Below, piece after piece: positions 5,458 to 6,614 of a stretch of 6,614 nt of DNA. This stretch comes from Actinomycetota bacterium (lineage in GTDB: Bacteria; Actinomycetota; UBA4738; HRBIN12). Made by a program: the position numbers and the translations under genes. Within the stretch, counting starts at the first letter, position 1, and each line of letters opens with the position of its first letter. The notes beneath the pieces are model-generated. The model was not told the origin of the DNA. It was given only the letters and a program-made list of their open reading frames with translations, and ran no database searches. The stretch lies in assembly GCA_005883885.1 (NCBI GenBank), contig VAYF01000178.1, forward strand, positions 1 to 6,614, written 5' to 3'.

Positions 5458-6614
5458 TCAGACCAGCGACAGGTACGCGGTGTGCGCCGTGAGGTAGTCG
5501 TCCAGGATCGAGCGGGCGAGCGGGTACGAGCCCACCAACGGGTGGGCGAGGAGCGCCTCGAGCGCCGTGTCGTACGACGCCTCGACGGCTGCTCGCACCG
5601 TCAGCCGCTCGTACAGCTTGACCTGCGCGAGCAACGCCCGTGCAGTCTCCGGGATCCGTCCCTGCGCCAACGGGTGGGCGCCGTGCTCGTCCATCATGCA
5701 CGTGACCTCGACGACGTCCTCATCCCCAAGGCCGTGGATCGCTCCGCGGTTCGGTACGTTGAGGATCAGCGGCAGCTTGCGGCGTTGGCTCGACGCGAGC
5801 ATCACCGCCGTCGCGACGCCCCCGTAGCCCTCGCCCTCGAAGATCTCGTGATCGAGATCCGGCGATGCCGGCGTGACGAGCGCTTCGCCGCGCTCGCGCG
5901 CGAAATACGTCTCGTCGCGCGTCGCCATCGTCCGGGTCCACGCATCCGCCGCGCCCGCCAGGTCATCCGCGTCGATGCGCGCGCGCAGGACGGGCCAGAG
6001 CGCGTCGTTGATCGTGGCGATCTGCGCCGCGCGCGTGCCGCCGGATCGCAGGATGTTCTCCACCGCCTGCTCCCGGTAGTAGTAGAAGTAGAGGTACTCC
6101 ATCGGGAGCATCCCGATGCTGCGCACGAGGTCGGTTTCGAACAGGCGCCACTGATGGTCGAGCCGGCGGAGCTCGTCGTAGCGATCGAGCAGCTCGGGGA
6201 GCCGGTCCCGCCCGTCGACCAGCACCCGGTGGATCCATCCGCAATGGTTGAGCCCGAAGTAGTCGGCGTGGACCTGGTCGCCCGGCACCCCGAGGGCGGC
6301 CGCGACGCTTCGCTTCATCGAGACCGGCCCGTCGCAGACGCCGACGGCACGGACGCCGCTGTGATCGTTGAGGGCCTGAGTGACGATCCCGACCGGGTTC
6401 GTGAAGTTCACGACGAGGGCGTCCGAGGCCACCTCCTGGATCGTCCGTGCGTGCTCGAGCATCGCGGGGATGGTGCGCATCGCCATCGCGAAGCCCCCGG
6501 GCCCTGTCGTCTCCTGGCCGAGGACGCCGTGCTTCAGCGGCAGCTCCTCGTCGAAGGTGCGCGCGCGCTCCTGTCCCGGTCGGATCGCGGCGAACACGAC
6601 GCTCGCGCCGCCGA
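5458..6614 (-). CDS. Glycoside hydrolase family 4 (6-phospho-beta-glucosidase-like), N-terminus off right edge
   Basis: The frame is open from the right edge to the TGA at 5460-5458, giving 385 codons. Family members have about 420-450 residues, so roughly 40-70 N-terminal residues with the NAD-binding glycine motif lie outside the window. GH4 enzymes cleave glycosides by an NAD- and Mn-dependent oxidation-elimination mechanism. Numbering from the M at 6597, the diagnostic parts are: LPLKHGVLGQETTGPGGFA (19-37); VVNFTNPVGIVTQAL (62-76); GVCDGP (86-91) with the presumed metal ligand C88; GLNHCGWI (115-122) with the presumed metal ligand H118; and EYLYFYYYREQ (167-177), the region expected to hold the catalytic Tyr. 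The codons before that M read GGASVVFAAIRPGQ, matching the family's 'GADxVxxxxRxGG', which shows the gene continues to the right. CDxP rather than a CH motif favours a phospho-glucosidase over an alpha-galactosidase or alpha-glucosidase; the exact sugar is inference. No PTS or sugar regulator gene is visible here. Confidence 0.93.
   Translation of the reverse strand, partial: GGASVVFAAIRPGQERARTFDEELPLKHGVLGQETTGPGGFAMAMRTIPAMLEHARTIQEVASDALVVNFTNPVGIVTQALNDHSGVRAVGVCDGPVSMKRSVAAALGVPGDQVHADYFGLNHCGWIHRVLVDGRDRLPELLDRYDELRRLDHQWRLFETDLVRSIGMLPMEYLYFYYYREQAVENILRSGGTRAAQIATINDALWPVLRARIDADDLAGAADAWTRTMATRDETYFARERGEALVTPASPDLDHEIFEGEGYGGVATAVMLASSQRRKLPLILNVPNRGAIHGLGDEDVVEVTCMMDEHGAHPLAQGRIPETARALLAQVKLYERLTVRAAVEASYDTALEALLAHPLVGSYPLARSILDDYLTAHTAYLSLV

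Noticed and set aside
5439..5459. GAGC/GCTC pair across the bactofilin/GH4 convergent gap as a terminator
   Set aside because: A 4-bp stem with a long loop inside coding sequence ends; no T-tract.
6070..6100. Short TAG-like tandem repeat (GTAGTAGTAGAAGTAGAGG) as a microsatellite
   Set aside because: On the minus strand it encodes the Tyr-rich EYLYFYYY segment expected in GH4 enzymes, so it is explained by protein conservation.
1..6614. Mobile elements, CRISPR arrays, tRNA or rRNA genes, riboswitches
   Set aside because: No direct repeats, transposase, integrase, cloverleaf or long structured non-coding stretch is seen; the longest gene-free gap is 84 bp.

Overview
The window is high-GC bacterial DNA, densely coding and without any mobile element, RNA gene or CRISPR array that I can recognise. 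GC-rich codon use, Shine-Dalgarno-poor starts with -10-like boxes 6 to 7 bases before the ATG (leaderless transcription), and a large zinc-ribbon/cyclase/ATPase/TPR protein fit an actinobacterium (for example Acidimicrobiia or Thermoleophilia type) or possibly a Chloroflexota lineage. The sequence alone does not settle which.

Layout from left to right: the N-terminal 53 codons of an NTF2/SnoaL-like protein on the minus strand (running off the left edge); divergently, a NUDIX hydrolase on the plus strand; convergent with it, a 1078-residue class III nucleotide cyclase fused to a STAND/AAA-type ATPase and a TPR region on the minus strand; upstream of that on the same strand, a 299-residue Asp-box beta-propeller protein; divergent from the propeller, a 147-residue bactofilin on the plus strand; and convergent with the bactofilin, the C-terminal 385 codons of a glycoside hydrolase family 4 enzyme on the minus strand (running off the right edge).

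The strand order is -, +, -, -, +, -, so most genes look monocistronic. No shared pathway is evident: the content is a mix of signalling (cyclase-ATPase), housekeeping or nucleotide clean-up (NUDIX), cytoskeleton (bactofilin) and sugar catabolism (GH4). Intergenic gaps are short (9 to 84 bp), and no gene-free stretch exceeds 100 bp. The main points of interest are the repeated leaderless-promoter arrangement, the architecture and active-site details of the cyclase, the cytoplasmic Asp-box propeller next to a bactofilin, and the small near-palindrome between the two divergent genes at the left end. I found no convincing evidence for a wholly new multi-gene system here.
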